A stretch of 49,544 bases of DNA from Minisyncoccota bacterium (GTDB lineage: Bacteria; Patescibacteriota; Minisyncoccia; Phycocordibacterales; Zambryskibacteraceae): NCBI GenBank assembly GCA_020059045.1, contig JAGVCW010000027.1, positions 1 to 49,544 of the forward strand, written 5' to 3'. Shown here one piece after another: positions 49,449-49,544 of the stretch. A program made the position numbers and the translations under genes. Below the pieces are notes generated by a model, which did not search any database, was not told where the DNA came from, and saw only the letters and a list, made by a program, of their open reading frames with translations. Position 1 is the stretch's first letter, and each line of letters opens with the position of its first letter.

Positions 49449-49544
49449 CCCGTTAGAAGCAGGCCCCGATAGAAATTTTACATTCGAGTGAATGCTTACT
49501 TCTATCTTTTCTGCTGTTTAAGTTTGTCATTTGATAATACTTAA

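Noticed and set aside
1-49544. CRISPR array, rRNA genes, insertion sequences
   Set aside because: No regularly spaced direct repeats, no rRNA-like conserved stretches and no transposase frame were seen on either strand.

Overview
The window looks like a chromosomal segment of a Candidate Phyla Radiation (Patescibacteria, probably Parcubacteria-type) bacterium. The pointers are small tightly packed genes, many secreted proteins with SipW/TasA-type, cohesin, dockerin and DUF916/WxL-like modules, short versions of housekeeping proteins (a release factor 2 with a cut-down domain 1), leaderless or hairpin-leader transcripts, and standard use of TGA as stop. No database search was run; the lineage is inferred from style and gene content.

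Bases 1-12211 (+ strand) form a cell-surface block: a partial acidic secreted protein, a membrane-anchored serine hydrolase of the class A beta-lactamase fold, two secreted proteins that share a WxL-like C-terminal domain (one with a repeat beta-propeller), a DUF916-like partner with a C-terminal membrane anchor, a secreted protein ending in a dockerin, and three membrane-anchored cohesin proteins, one of which carries a Cache-like sensor. A VUT-family (queuosine-precursor type) transporter is embedded among them. The apparent logic is secreted dockerin/WxL-like modules docking on membrane-held cohesin/DUF916 receptors.

Bases 12414-15882 (+) hold a small unknown gene, tRNA-Thr(CGU), prfB starting 3 bases after the tRNA, then ftsE and ftsX, each with an inverted-repeat structured leader.

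Bases 15930-26227 (- strand) hold a second surface locus: three TasA/camelysin-like secreted paralogues, then a signal peptidase I (S26B/SipW type) fused to a TasA-like C-terminal part, a winged-helix protein and a DUF2238 membrane protein. YceI-like and membrane/spermidine-synthase-like genes follow. The first TasA-like gene has a long leader with overlapping hairpins. A 59-residue repeat protein with its own promoter and terminator lies upstream.

Bases 26367-34185 are mostly minus-strand household genes: a frameshifted nucleoside-deoxyribosyltransferase-like gene, a DEAD-box helicase, an M3 oligopeptidase, a methyltransferase, an M50 membrane protease and several unknown proteins. Bases 34235-39923 (+) hold a Cys-rich protein, a DEAH helicase with a consensus promoter and visibly more G/C-rich codon use, and a DUF2975/XRE/DUF4173 group. 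Bases 39937-44809 carry small minus-strand genes, including a three-gene cassette between tRNA-Gln(CUG) and a partial copy of that tRNA's 3' end. Bases 45045-48229 (+) encode envelope proteins (a bactofilin-like beta-helix with membrane anchor, a GDSL esterase, a Gmad2-domain protein) and a Cys-rich 59-residue protein. An MFS transporter on the minus strand closes the window.
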